From assembly GCF_036365825.1 (NCBI RefSeq), contig NZ_CP142675.1:2922501-2986500 (forward strand): a stretch of 64,000 nucleotides of DNA, written 5' to 3'. How positions within the stretch are numbered: position 1 is the first letter of the stretch; the number at the start of each line of letters is the position of its first letter. This DNA comes from Qipengyuania sp. HL-TH1 (GTDB lineage Bacteria > Pseudomonadota > Alphaproteobacteria > Sphingomonadales > Sphingomonadaceae). Shown in pieces: positions 27,259 to 35,579 of this stretch. The notes under the pieces are model-generated. The model saw only the letters and a list, made by a program, of their open reading frames with translations. It was not told the origin of the DNA and searched no databases. Position numbers and translations under genes: made by a program.

Positions 27259-29727
27259 ATGCAGACCGCCATTCCGCCCGAACTGGACGATTGGTTCACC
27301 GGGCGCGGCTGGCGTGTCCGGCGGCACCAGGCGGAAATGCTGGCGGCGAGCGACGCCGGGCGCCATGCGCTGCTGGTGGCGGATACCGGCGCAGGCAAGA
27401 CGCTGGCGGGGTTCCTGCCGACGCTTGCCGACTTTACCCCCTCGCGGCTGGCCGGTGCGCCCCCGCCCGAGGGCCTACACACGCTCTACGTCTCGCCGCT
27501 GAAGGCACTGGCGCATGACGTGCAGCGCAATCTGCTGACACCGATCGACGAGATTGGCCTGCCGGTCCGGGTCGAGACACGCAGCGGGGACACCCCGCCG
27601 GACCGCAAGAAACGCCAGCGCACGCGCCCGCCGCATGTGCTGCTGACCACGCCCGAAAGCCTGTCGCTGCTGCTGTCCTATCCCGACAGTTTCGAGCTGT
27701 TTCGGGGGCTGAAACGGATCGTGATCGACGAGGTGCACGCCTTTGCCACCGGCAAGCGCGGTGACCTGCTGGCACTGGCGCTGACCCGGCTGCAGGCGAT
27801 CGCTCCGGCGATGCAGCGCGTGGCCCTCTCCGCGACGCTCGCCAATCCGGAGGGTTTTCGCGAATGGCTCGCGCCATGGGGCGAGATCGATACGGTCGAA
27901 CTGGTCACCGGCGAGGCAGGCGCTCCCGCCGAGGTCGAGATCCTGCTGCCCGATGCCGAGCGCGTACCCTGGGGCGGCCATGCGGCGACCTGGGCGATCC
28001 CGCAGCTTTACGCGCAGATCCGCCAGAACCGCACCACGCTGATCTTCACCAACACGCGCTTCCTCGCCGAGTATATCTTCCAGAACCTGTGGGATGTGAA
28101 CGAGGATACGCTGCCCATCGGCGTCCACCACGGGTCGCTGAGCAAGGAGGCGCGGCGCAAGGTCGAAGGGGCAATGGCGCGGGGCGAATTGCGCGCGCTG
28201 GTGGCGACCGCAAGCCTCGACCTTGGGGTCGACTGGGGAGATATCGACCTCGTCGTGCAGATGGGTGCGCCCAAGGGATCGTCACGGCTGCTGCAGCGCA
28301 TCGGGCGTGCCAACCACCGGCTCGACCAGCCCAGCCGAGCGTTGCTGGTGCCCGGCAATCGCTTCGAATTCCTCGAAGCCACCGCGGCCAAGGAAGCGGT
28401 CGACGAGGGCAAGCGTGACGGCGAGGAGTTTCGCCCCGGCGGGCTCGACGTGCTCGCGCAGCATGTCATGGCCTGTGCCTGCGCCGCGCCGTTCCAGGAG
28501 GGTGAACTGCTCGCCGAATTGCGTGCGAGCCTGTCCTATGCCTGGGTCGATGACGCTGTGTGGCAGCGCGTGCTCTCCTTCGTCGAAACTGGCGGCTATG
28601 CGCTCAAGGCCTATGACAAGTTCAAGCGCATCGTGCGCGACGGCGAGGGCGTCTGGCGGCTGTCGCATCCCGAGCAGGCGCAGCGCCACCGGATGAACGC
28701 CGGGATCATCATCGATTCCGAAATGCTCGACGTCCGGATCAGTGCGGGGCGCGGGCGCGGTGGCCGCAGCCTCGGCAAGGTCGAGGAGCGCTTTGCGGCG
28801 TCGCTCAGCCCCGGCGATACCTTCGCCTTCGCGGGGATGAGTCTCGAAGTCGTCAAGCTGCAGGACATGGAAGTGCTGGTGAAAGCGGCCAAGGCTTCCG
28901 CCATGATCCCGAGCTATGGCGGGGCGCGGCTACCGCTGACCACGCACCTGGCCGACCGGGTGCGCGAAATGCTGGTCGACCGCGCGAGCTGGGCCCGCTT
29001 CCCCGATGATGTGCGCGAATGGCTCGAGGTGCAGGACTGGCGCAGCCGGATGCCGGGGCCGGGACAATTGCTGGTCGAAAGCTTCCCGCACGCCAAGCGC
29101 CATTACAGCGTCTATTATACCTTTGAAGGCTGGAACGCGAACCAGAGCCTCGGGATGCTGATTACCCGGCGCATGGAGGACCGCGGGCTGATGCCGGGCG
29201 GTTTCGTCGCCAATGACTATTCGCTGGCCGTCTGGGGGCTCAAGCCGGTCGAGGATCCTGCACCGCTATTGTCGCCCGACATCCTGCAGGATGAATTTAT
29301 CGAATGGGTACAAAATTCGCATTTGCTGCGGCGCGCCTTTCGCGAGGTCGCCGTGATCGGCGGCCTGGTCGAGCGGCAGCATCCGGGAAAGCGCAAGACG
29401 GGCAAGCAGGTCACCTTCTCGACCGACCTGATCTATGACGTGCTGCGCAAGTATGAACCCGACCATGTCCTGCTCGAAGCGGCCTGGGCGGATGCGCGCA
29501 CGCGGCTGACCGATGTCGGGCGGCTGGGCGATCTGCTCGATCGTTCGGCCGAGCAATTGATCCATGTCGAACTCGACCGGGTCAGCCCGCTCGCGGTCCC
29601 GGTGATGGTGATGATCGGCCGCGAGTCCACCCCGCAAGGCTCGGTCGATGACGAATTGCTGCTCGAGGCGGAGAGCCTGGCGGGTGCGGCGATGCGCGTG
29701 GACCTGCCCGCAGGCGAGGACGATTAG
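27259..29727 (+). CDS. Ligase-associated DEXH-box helicase (Lhr-like)
   Basis: An 822-residue superfamily 2 helicase. Walker A is ADTGAGKT, the DEVH box is VIDEVHAFATG, motif III is ALSATLAN, and motif VI is QRIGRANHR. A large C-terminal Lhr/winged-helix region covers the last 350 residues. Relatives are annotated as ligase-associated DNA-damage-response helicases and usually sit beside a phosphoesterase nuclease (PdeM) and an ATP-dependent ligase. Neither partner is present on either side here. It probably unwinds DNA or RNA-DNA hybrids during repair. Confidence 0.93.
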   Translation: MQTAIPPELDDWFTGRGWRVRRHQAEMLAASDAGRHALLVADTGAGKTLAGFLPTLADFTPSRLAGAPPPEGLHTLYVSPLKALAHDVQRNLLTPIDEIGLPVRVETRSGDTPPDRKKRQRTRPPHVLLTTPESLSLLLSYPDSFELFRGLKRIVIDEVHAFATGKRGDLLALALTRLQAIAPAMQRVALSATLANPEGFREWLAPWGEIDTVELVTGEAGAPAEVEILLPDAERVPWGGHAATWAIPQLYAQIRQNRTTLIFTNTRFLAEYIFQNLWDVNEDTLPIGVHHGSLSKEARRKVEGAMARGELRALVATASLDLGVDWGDIDLVVQMGAPKGSSRLLQRIGRANHRLDQPSRALLVPGNRFEFLEATAAKEAVDEGKRDGEEFRPGGLDVLAQHVMACACAAPFQEGELLAELRASLSYAWVDDAVWQRVLSFVETGGYALKAYDKFKRIVRDGEGVWRLSHPEQAQRHRMNAGIIIDSEMLDVRISAGRGRGGRSLGKVEERFAASLSPGDTFAFAGMSLEVVKLQDMEVLVKAAKASAMIPSYGGARLPLTTHLADRVREMLVDRASWARFPDDVREWLEVQDWRSRMPGPGQLLVESFPHAKRHYSVYYTFEGWNANQSLGMLITRRMEDRGLMPGGFVANDYSLAVWGLKPVEDPAPLLSPDILQDEFIEWVQNSHLLRRAFREVAVIGGLVERQHPGKRKTGKQVTFSTDLIYDVLRKYEPDHVLLEAAWADARTRLTDVGRLGDLLDRSAEQLIHVELDRVSPLAVPVMVMIGRESTPQGSVDDELLLEAESLAGAAMRVDLPAGEDD

Positions 29728-29773
29728 GAGGCAGGAAGGGTGGCCAAGCTGCTGCCCGTCACACTTGCATCAG

Positions 29774-29810
29774 ACAAAAAGAAAGGGACGGATCGCTCCG
29801 CCCCTTTCCC
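29774..29810 (-). terminator. Rho-independent terminator of the tonB-exbB-exbD-exbD operon
   Basis: On the minus strand, GAAAGGGGCGGA and TCCGTCCCTTTC form an 11-12-bp stem with a 4-base loop, followed by TTTTTGTC. It lies about 25 bases after the last exbD stop and between two convergent genes. Confidence 0.88.
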
Positions 29811-29836
29811 GTGTTCATGTGTCTGCGTCGCCGCGA

Positions 29837-30274
29837 TTAGCCGGCCTTGCCGAAGGTCCGATACCGTTCGTTGCCGACGAAGCCGAACTTGGTCACGCCG
29901 CTGGCCTTGATCAGCTGCAGGACCTTCGCTGCGAGATCGTAGCTGGCCTGTGCTTCCGGTTCGAACTGGAGTTCGGGTTCCGGATTGATCGCCTTCGATT
30001 CCTCGAGCAGCGTGCGCAGCTGGCCCTCGTCGATCGCATTGCCGTTCCACAGGATCTCGTTGTTGGCCGTGAGGACCAGCTTGTTCTTCTCCGGCTCGAC
30101 GGTGATGTCTTGTGGAACGTCGCTGGGTGCCGGCAGGTCGATATCGACCGAGTGGGTCGCGACCGGAATGGTGATGATGAACATGATGAGGAGAACGAGC
30201 AGGACGTCGATCAACGGCGTCATGTTCATTTCCATCATCGGCGCGCCATCATCTGAGCCGCCTGACATTGCCAT
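29837..30274 (-). CDS. exbD: Biopolymer transporter ExbD (short copy)
   Basis: A 145-residue TonB-system component with a single N-terminal transmembrane helix (about residues 15-40) and a periplasmic domain. MNMTPLIDVLLVLLIMFII carries the conserved proton-pathway aspartate. It ends in a typical ExbD/TolR periplasmic fold. It works with ExbB to use the proton gradient for TonB-dependent outer-membrane uptake. The upstream copy is a paralog; both are separated by 38 bases. Confidence 0.95.
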   Translation of the reverse strand: MAMSGGSDDGAPMMEMNMTPLIDVLLVLLIMFIITIPVATHSVDIDLPAPSDVPQDITVEPEKNKLVLTANNEILWNGNAIDEGQLRTLLEESKAINPEPELQFEPEAQASYDLAAKVLQLIKASGVTKFGFVGNERYRTFGKAG

Positions 30275-30312
30275 AGTGGGTTACTCCCTAATTGCTTTGC
30301 CGAACCGCGCGA

Positions 30313-30843
30313 TCAACCGTTGGGGTCGACCGGGTTCGAGATGAAGCCAACGGTGGGATAGCCCGCCGCCTGGACGTTGTAGATCGCACCGGCCACACAC
30401 GACCACGGAGCATTGACGTCGCCGCGGATGTGAACCTGCGGGATCTTCTCCGGATCCTCCATGATCGCGTCCGGGCCGCCCGCGCGCTGCACGATGGCAT
30501 CGAGACGTTCGAAAGCCTGGTCGTACAGTTCTTCCGAACTCACCGGTGCGACATTGCCGAAATAGACGCGGCATTCACCGCTACGCGATGCACCTGCAAA
30601 GCCGGGCTCACCGGCGCTGACACCGTTATCGTCGGTGGTGCTGACGGTCAGGAGAAGGTTTTCGACCTTGTCCTTGGATTCGACCGATTCAAAGACCGGG
30701 ATTTCCAGCTTCTCGATGGTCTGGATCGCGACCGGAACCGCGATGAGGAAGATGATCAGAAGCACCAGCATCACGTCCACGAGCGGCGTGGTGTTGATGT
30801 CCGACATGGGCGTATCGCCGCCACCTCCTGTCGAAATCGCCAT
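30313..30843 (-). CDS. exbD: Biopolymer transporter ExbD (long, cysteine-containing copy)
   Basis: A 176-residue paralog of the downstream ExbD. SDINTTPLVDVMLVLLIIF again has the transmembrane aspartate. The periplasmic part is about 30 residues longer and contains two cysteines (GECRVYF and WSCVAGAI), absent from the short copy, which could form a disulfide. Two different ExbD subunits behind one ExbB resemble the exbD1-exbD2 arrangement known from Xanthomonas. Confidence 0.94.
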   Translation of the reverse strand: MAISTGGGGDTPMSDINTTPLVDVMLVLLIIFLIAVPVAIQTIEKLEIPVFESVESKDKVENLLLTVSTTDDNGVSAGEPGFAGASRSGECRVYFGNVAPVSSEELYDQAFERLDAIVQRAGGPDAIMEDPEKIPQVHIRGDVNAPWSCVAGAIYNVQAAGYPTVGFISNPVDPNG

Positions 30844-30890
30844 GGTTCAGTTCCTAACGTTCGAAATTCTTGGGTTCGATGCGGAGGGTG

Positions 30891-30915
30891 CGGGGACGGC
30901 TGTGTGCCGCCCCCG
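30891..30915 (-). other. Hairpin between exbB and the first exbD
   Basis: In the 83-bp exbB-exbD gap, GCCGCCCCCG and CGGGGACGGC are complementary apart from one position and flank a 5-base loop. No T-run follows on the minus strand. It could be a processing or stabilising stem that lets ExbB be made in excess over ExbD. Confidence 0.5.
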
Positions 30916-30926
30916 TATCCGATCGA

Positions 30927-31712
30927 TTACTTCTTGACCGTGGTGGTCGCCGCAGCAGGCTTGGCAGCCGTTGCGGTGCGAGCGGTCGAGGCGGTCGTCG
31001 CGGTCATGTAGGTCGGCTTGACGACGCCGTTCGAGTTGATGTTCGCCAGCAGGTCGGTCGAGAATGCGTGGAGCAGCTCGGCGATCCGCTTGTTGCGGCC
31101 CTGGAGCCAGTTGTAGGCGAACACGGCCGGAACCGCGACCAGCAGGCCGATGGCGGTCATGATCAGTGCTTCACCAACCGGGCCCGCGACCTTGTCGATC
31201 GAAGCCGAACCGGCGATGCCGATGTTGATCAGGGCGCGGTAGATACCGATAACCGTACCGAGCAGGCCGACGAAGGGTGCGGTTGCACCGACCGTCGCGA
31301 GGAACGGCAGGCCGCCCGCAAGCTTCGAGTTGATGGTGTCTTCCGAACGCTGCAGCGAACCGTGCATCCAGTCATGCGCTTCGAGCTTGTCGGTCATCTT
31401 GGCGTGCTGGTCTTCGGCGAGGATCGCGTCGTCGACGAGCTGGCGCCAGGCGCTGTTCTTCTCGAGCTTGGAAGCACCGTCGCGGAGCGAGCCGGTCTTC
31501 CAGAACTGGGTGCGAACGGCCTTGTACTGGGCGAGCACCTTGCGCTGTTCGAACAGCTTGGTGAACAGGATGTAGAAAGAGCCGACCGACATGATCACCA
31601 GCACGGCCAGAATCGACCAGGCAATGATGCCGCCCTGTTCCATGGCTTCAACAAAGCCGAAGGAGTTCTGCGGAGCCGCTTCACCGGCAGCAGCAAGAAG
31701 TTCGAAGGTCAT
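30927..31712 (-). CDS. exbB: Proton channel protein ExbB (MotA/TolQ/ExbB family)
   Basis: A 261-residue inner-membrane protein with an N-terminal helix (about residues 30-50) and two C-terminal helices (about 150-175 and 195-215). GLLGTVIGIYRALINIG and VGEALIMTAIGLLVAVPAV are the conserved pore segments of TolQ/ExbB. It energises TonB with ExbD. The tail rich in Thr, Ala and Lys is typical of sphingomonad copies. It is 64 bases after tonB. Confidence 0.95.
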   Translation of the reverse strand: MTFELLAAAGEAAPQNSFGFVEAMEQGGIIAWSILAVLVIMSVGSFYILFTKLFEQRKVLAQYKAVRTQFWKTGSLRDGASKLEKNSAWRQLVDDAILAEDQHAKMTDKLEAHDWMHGSLQRSEDTINSKLAGGLPFLATVGATAPFVGLLGTVIGIYRALINIGIAGSASIDKVAGPVGEALIMTAIGLLVAVPAVFAYNWLQGRNKRIAELLHAFSTDLLANINSNGVVKPTYMTATTASTARTATAAKPAAATTTVKK

Positions 31713-31776
31713 AACGAGTAGTCCTTTTGATGCGTCGTTCCCTGCCGGGCCAGCCGACCCCTAAGCAGGGATGAGT

Positions 31777-32433
31777 TTAATTGAGCCGATAAACGATGGT
31801 GGTCGAAACGGTGTCCTGGATTGGATTGCCCGCGGCATCCAGGGCCGGATCGTACCGCGCATAGCGTGTCATCCCGTCGCAAGCCGCCGCATCGAGATCG
31901 CTCGATCCGCTGGAATTGCTGACCCGGCAGGAGGCGACGCGACCATCGGTTCCGACGGTGATGGTCACACCGACATTGCCTTCGATGCCTTCGCGTTCTG
32001 CGCGGCGGGGATAATTGCTCTGAATCCGGCGAGCCCAGCCGTTCTGGCCCTTCGCCGTGGCACCACGCGCCTGCGAGGGCGGCGGCGGCGGAGCGGGCGG
32101 TGCGGGCGGCGGGATGACCAGCCGCGGCGGTGCCGGGGGCGGGATCGTCGTTTGCGTCCGAATTGGCGGCGGCGCCGGGGCGATATTGATCGGCGGCGGC
32201 GGTGCTACCGGCGGCGGCGGCGTGTCGGGCACGTTCTCCGGCGGCGGCGGCGGCTCTTCTTCAGGCGGCGGGGGTTCATCGATATCGATCGTCGTCACGC
32301 GCTCGACCACCTGCTGGACCGCATCATATGCGAGGCCGGTGATGAGAGCATAGCCGAGAGCAATATGGATGAGGGCAACAATGATGATCGCGACAACGCG
32401 ATTGCCGCTCATCTGTTGGTCAGCATAAGCCAT
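31777..32433 (-). CDS. tonB: Energy transducer TonB
   Basis: A 218-residue periplasm-spanning protein. The N-terminal anchor VVAIIIVALIHIALGYAL (about residues 12-32) is followed by a proline-rich spacer (residues 52-125) made of PPP runs and a C-terminal TonB domain (about 140-218) ending in VSTTIVYRLN. It carries energy from ExbBD to outer-membrane receptors, which sphingomonads have in large numbers. First gene of the cluster; its promoter must lie in the 362-bp gap upstream. Confidence 0.95.
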   Translation of the reverse strand: MAYADQQMSGNRVVAIIIVALIHIALGYALITGLAYDAVQQVVERVTTIDIDEPPPPEEEPPPPPENVPDTPPPPVAPPPPINIAPAPPPIRTQTTIPPPAPPRLVIPPPAPPAPPPPPSQARGATAKGQNGWARRIQSNYPRRAEREGIEGNVGVTITVGTDGRVASCRVSNSSGSSDLDAAACDGMTRYARYDPALDAAGNPIQDTVSTTIVYRLN

Positions 32434-32795
32434 TCGGTTGCATCACTCCATCGGTCACCCCGGAAAGTCCGGGGTATCTGGATGCCCATTTTGCGACCCG
32501 CCAGGCTGGCGTGACATGGGGCATCATTAACGCAGTCGCGCCCCTTGGCTTTGTTCAAAAGTCCAAGCGACGAAGGTAACCCTGAGTTCCCGATAAGAAC
32601 CCGGACACCTCTCCCCAAGCAATATTGTGTCATGCGCTCGGGTCCGGCTCGACCCTTTAGCTACGATGCCCTGCCACCGCAAACCCTTTATCGGTTAAGC
32701 GCGGATTCAGTGACCTGGCCCGAGGAACCGTGGACAATGCCCATGGGTTCACCGATTCGAGCCTTCCATTTCCCCTGCAAAAAGAATCACCTCCC
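32434..32795. other. 362-bp divergent intergenic region (tonB / exported protein)
   Basis: No convincing open frame. It must hold promoters for tonB (minus) and the exported protein gene at 32796 (plus). A short perfect hairpin, CCCCGGA-AAG-TCCGGGG at 32458-32474, lies in the expected tonB leader. No clear Fur or Irr box or textbook -35/-10 pair was recognised. Confidence 0.6.
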
Positions 32796-33638
32796 ATGTC
32801 GATCCAACGCCATCCCGCGAAGCTCCTGCTCCTAAGCGCCGCGCTGATATGCGCCCCGGCTGCGGCCATCGCGCAGGAGCCCGCCGGTCCCCCGGCCATG
32901 ACCTATGCCGACATCGTCGATCTTGCCGATAGTGCGCCTCTGGTCCTGCGCGCGCAGATCCGCCAGCAGGCGACGGTCGAGCGCGAACGATCCCCCGGCC
33001 TCGCTCCCGGTTTCGTGCGGCTCTATGTCGAGGCGCGTACCACCGCGCTGATCGCGGGCAATGCCCCCGTCGGGGAAGCGCTGCGGTATCTGGTCGATGT
33101 TCCGCTCGATGCGAAGGGCAAGGCGCCCAAGCTCAAGAAGCAGGAGGTGATCCTGTTCGCCCGGCCTGTCTCGGGGCACCCGGACCAGCTGCAGCTGGTC
33201 GATCCGCAGGCGCAGTTTCCCTATAGCGAACAGTTCGAAGCGCGGCTGCGCCCGGTCCTCTCCGAATTGCTGGCCGCCGACGCTCCGCCGCGCGTGACCG
33301 GGATCCGCGATGCGCTGGCGGTGGAGGGCACGCTGGTCGGCGAGTCGGAAACCCAGCTTTTCCTCGATACCGCGAATGACGGGCCGGTCTCGGTGACGAT
33401 CGTTCGCCGGCCCGGTCAGACGCCGCGCTGGGGTGTGTCCTGGACCGAGATCGTCGATCAGTCGGCGCGCGCGCCGCAGCATAATACGCTCGCATGGTAC
33501 CGGCTGGCCTGCTCGTTGCCGGCCACGCTGCCGGCAAATGCAAACCTGTCGCGCGATCCGCGGGAAAGGGCGCTTGCCACGGCGGACTATGCGCTGGTGC
33601 GCGAAGCGCTCGGACCCTGCAGCCGCACGCGCGAATAA
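32796..33638 (+). CDS. Exported protein of unknown function
   Basis: A 280-residue protein with a signal peptide (MSIQRHPAKLLLLSAALICA, cut near AIA/QE) and no transmembrane segments after it. The mature part has a beta-rich look with a conserved-looking start YADIVDLADSAPLVLRAQIR. Two cysteines near the C-terminus (ACSLP, GPCSR) may form a disulfide. I do not recognise the family; similar proteins seem common in sphingomonads. An upstream in-frame start at 32730 adds a non-signal-like stretch and is rejected. Confidence 0.75.
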   Translation: MSIQRHPAKLLLLSAALICAPAAAIAQEPAGPPAMTYADIVDLADSAPLVLRAQIRQQATVERERSPGLAPGFVRLYVEARTTALIAGNAPVGEALRYLVDVPLDAKGKAPKLKKQEVILFARPVSGHPDQLQLVDPQAQFPYSEQFEARLRPVLSELLAADAPPRVTGIRDALAVEGTLVGESETQLFLDTANDGPVSVTIVRRPGQTPRWGVSWTEIVDQSARAPQHNTLAWYRLACSLPATLPANANLSRDPRERALATADYALVREALGPCSRTRE

Positions 33639-33707
33639 AGGCCCCGCTTCACCTCGGCCAAGACAAACTGGTTCCAACCGGCGGGATGGCTGCGCTAGGC
33701 GGCTGCC

Positions 33708-35015
33708 ATGGCTGAACCTCTTCGCATTGCCCTCGCCGGGCTCGGCACCGTCGGCACCGGCGTAATCGAGCTGCTCGAAACCAACCGCTCGCTGATCGAA
33801 GGCCGCGCTGGCCGCGCGATCGAGATCGTCGCGGTAAATGCCCGCGACCGTGCGCGCGATCGCGGCGTCGATCTCACACCCTACGCCTGGGTCGACGATA
33901 TGCAGGCGATGGCGCAGCGGGGCGATGTCGATGTCGTGCTCGAACTCGTTGGCGGGTCGGACGGCCCGGCGCTGACGCTGGCACGCGCGGCGCTCGATGC
34001 GGGCAAGGGTTTCGTCACCGCGAACAAGGCGATGATCGCGCACCACGGCCTTGCGCTGGCCGAACAGGCGGCCTTGCGCGGCGCCCCGCTCAAGTTCGAA
34101 GCGGCAGTTGCGGGCGGTATCCCCGTGGTCAAGGGACTGCGCGAAGGCGCGGCGGCCAACCGGATCGAGCGCATTTACGGCATTCTCAACGGGACCTGCA
34201 ATTACATCCTCTCAGAAATGGAGCGCACGGGCGCCGATTTCGGTGAGATGCTCCAGGCTGCGCAGGACAAGGGCTATGCGGAAGCCGATCCGACCTTCGA
34301 TATCGACGGCATCGACGCGGCGCACAAGCTCGCCATCCTTGCGGCGATCGGCTTCGGGGCGCGGGTCGATTTCGACGCTGTCGCGGCGACCGGTATCCGC
34401 GAGGTGCGCGCGGCCGATATCACCCAGGCCGGCGCGCTGGATTATGTCATCCGCCTCGTCAGCATTGCGTCGCTCGACGAGAGTGATGGCGCAAGACGGT
34501 TGCTCCAGCGGGTCCGCCCCTGTCTCGTGGCGCGCGGCCATCCGCTGGCGGCGGTCACGGGTCCGACCAATGCGGTCGTGGCGGAAGGGAATTTCTCCGG
34601 TCGCCTGCTGTTCCAGGGGGCGGGCGCGGGCGCCGGGCCGACTGCCAGCGCCGTAGTCGCCGACCTGATCGATATCGCGCGCGGCGACCTCGGCGCGCCG
34701 TTCTCGGTGCCGGTGGAGGAGCTGGAGCCCTTCGCACCGGCCGATGCGGGCAACCGGGTGGGGCGCGATTACATCCGCTTTACCGTCAACGATCGTCCCG
34801 GCGTGCTGGCCGAAATCACTGCCGCGATGCGCGATGCCGAGGTATCGATCGAAAGCCTGATCCAGCGCGGGCGCGACCATGCTGGCGGCGAGGTACTGGT
34901 GGCGATGGTTACGCATGAAGGACCCGAGCGCTGCGTGACCAAGGCGCTCGAACTGCTCGACGGGTCGCCTAGCCTGACGGCTCCGCCGCTGGTGATGCCG
35001 ATTCTGAAGGACTAA
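33708..35015 (+). CDS. hom: Homoserine dehydrogenase
   Basis: NAD(P)-dependent reduction of aspartate semialdehyde to homoserine, the branch point to threonine and methionine. The 435 residues start with the Rossmann motif ALAGLGTVGTGVIELL. The catalytic region has FVTANKAMIA and NGTCNYILSEM, and DPTFDIDGIDAAHKLAIL follows. A C-terminal ACT domain (about residues 350-435) gives feedback control, probably by threonine. The 3' end overlaps the convergent 34969-35493 gene by 47 bases. Confidence 0.97.
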   Translation: MAEPLRIALAGLGTVGTGVIELLETNRSLIEGRAGRAIEIVAVNARDRARDRGVDLTPYAWVDDMQAMAQRGDVDVVLELVGGSDGPALTLARAALDAGKGFVTANKAMIAHHGLALAEQAALRGAPLKFEAAVAGGIPVVKGLREGAAANRIERIYGILNGTCNYILSEMERTGADFGEMLQAAQDKGYAEADPTFDIDGIDAAHKLAILAAIGFGARVDFDAVAATGIREVRAADITQAGALDYVIRLVSIASLDESDGARRLLQRVRPCLVARGHPLAAVTGPTNAVVAEGNFSGRLLFQGAGAGAGPTASAVVADLIDIARGDLGAPFSVPVEELEPFAPADAGNRVGRDYIRFTVNDRPGVLAEITAAMRDAEVSIESLIQRGRDHAGGEVLVAMVTHEGPERCVTKALELLDGSPSLTAPPLVMPILKD

Positions 35016-35493
35016 CGGCCTCGTCTTCGGCGGCGCTGCCGTTCGGCGCGAGACCACGGGCGATCCTGTCCGCGTCCGATCCGGGCGGCGCCTCGGGCAG
35101 TGCCTCGATATCGATCATCAAGGCCTTGGGCGGCGGGCAGGGGCCGATAAAGCAGCCGCGTGCTACGACGACGCCATGGTTGGGAATGCCGAACACGTCG
35201 GGAGTGCGCGGATCGCCCCTGTTCATAGTTTCCTCGGCATAGCGCTGCTGCGCACCATCTTCGTCGACCGCGAATGCGCCGTTGTCGCGCCGTCGGCGGC
35301 AGACGACGATTTCGCCCGAAATGCTCGCCGCTTCCTGTTCCGCGCTGCAATCCTCCAGCGGGCCGAGATAATCCTCCTGCGGTGCCAATATATCGATCTG
35401 TTCGCCGGGCGTCTGTGCGTCCTGCGCCGCCAGCGGCGGTGCGATCGCGATCATGCCGATCGCCGCGCCTGTCACCCACCAGCGTCTCGACAA
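34969..35493 (-). CDS. Exported protein of unknown function
   Basis: A 174-residue protein with a signal peptide (MSRRWWVTGAAIGMIAIAPP, cleavage near LAAQ/D). The mature part carries SGEIVVCRRRRDN, RYAEETMNRGDPRTPDVFG, and ARGCFIGPCPPP, which look conserved. The C-terminal 40 residues are acidic, with low complexity. I recall similar proteins from sphingomonads without a role. Its last 47 coding bases overlap the end of hom on the other strand. Confidence 0.75.
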   Translation of the reverse strand: MSRRWWVTGAAIGMIAIAPPLAAQDAQTPGEQIDILAPQEDYLGPLEDCSAEQEAASISGEIVVCRRRRDNGAFAVDEDGAQQRYAEETMNRGDPRTPDVFGIPNHGVVVARGCFIGPCPPPKALMIDIEALPEAPPGSDADRIARGLAPNGSAAEDEAVSPSESASPAAEPSG

Positions 35494-35579
35494 TGCAATG
35501 CTCCCTGTCTATCCGGCGGGCCTGAAAGTCTTTGTGCCAGCCTTCGCCGCACAAACTCATGGGAGGGACTGAACCCATT

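Noticed and set aside
32458-32474. Hairpin upstream of tonB as a terminator
   Set aside because: It has no T-run on either strand and precedes the gene; at best it is a leader structure.
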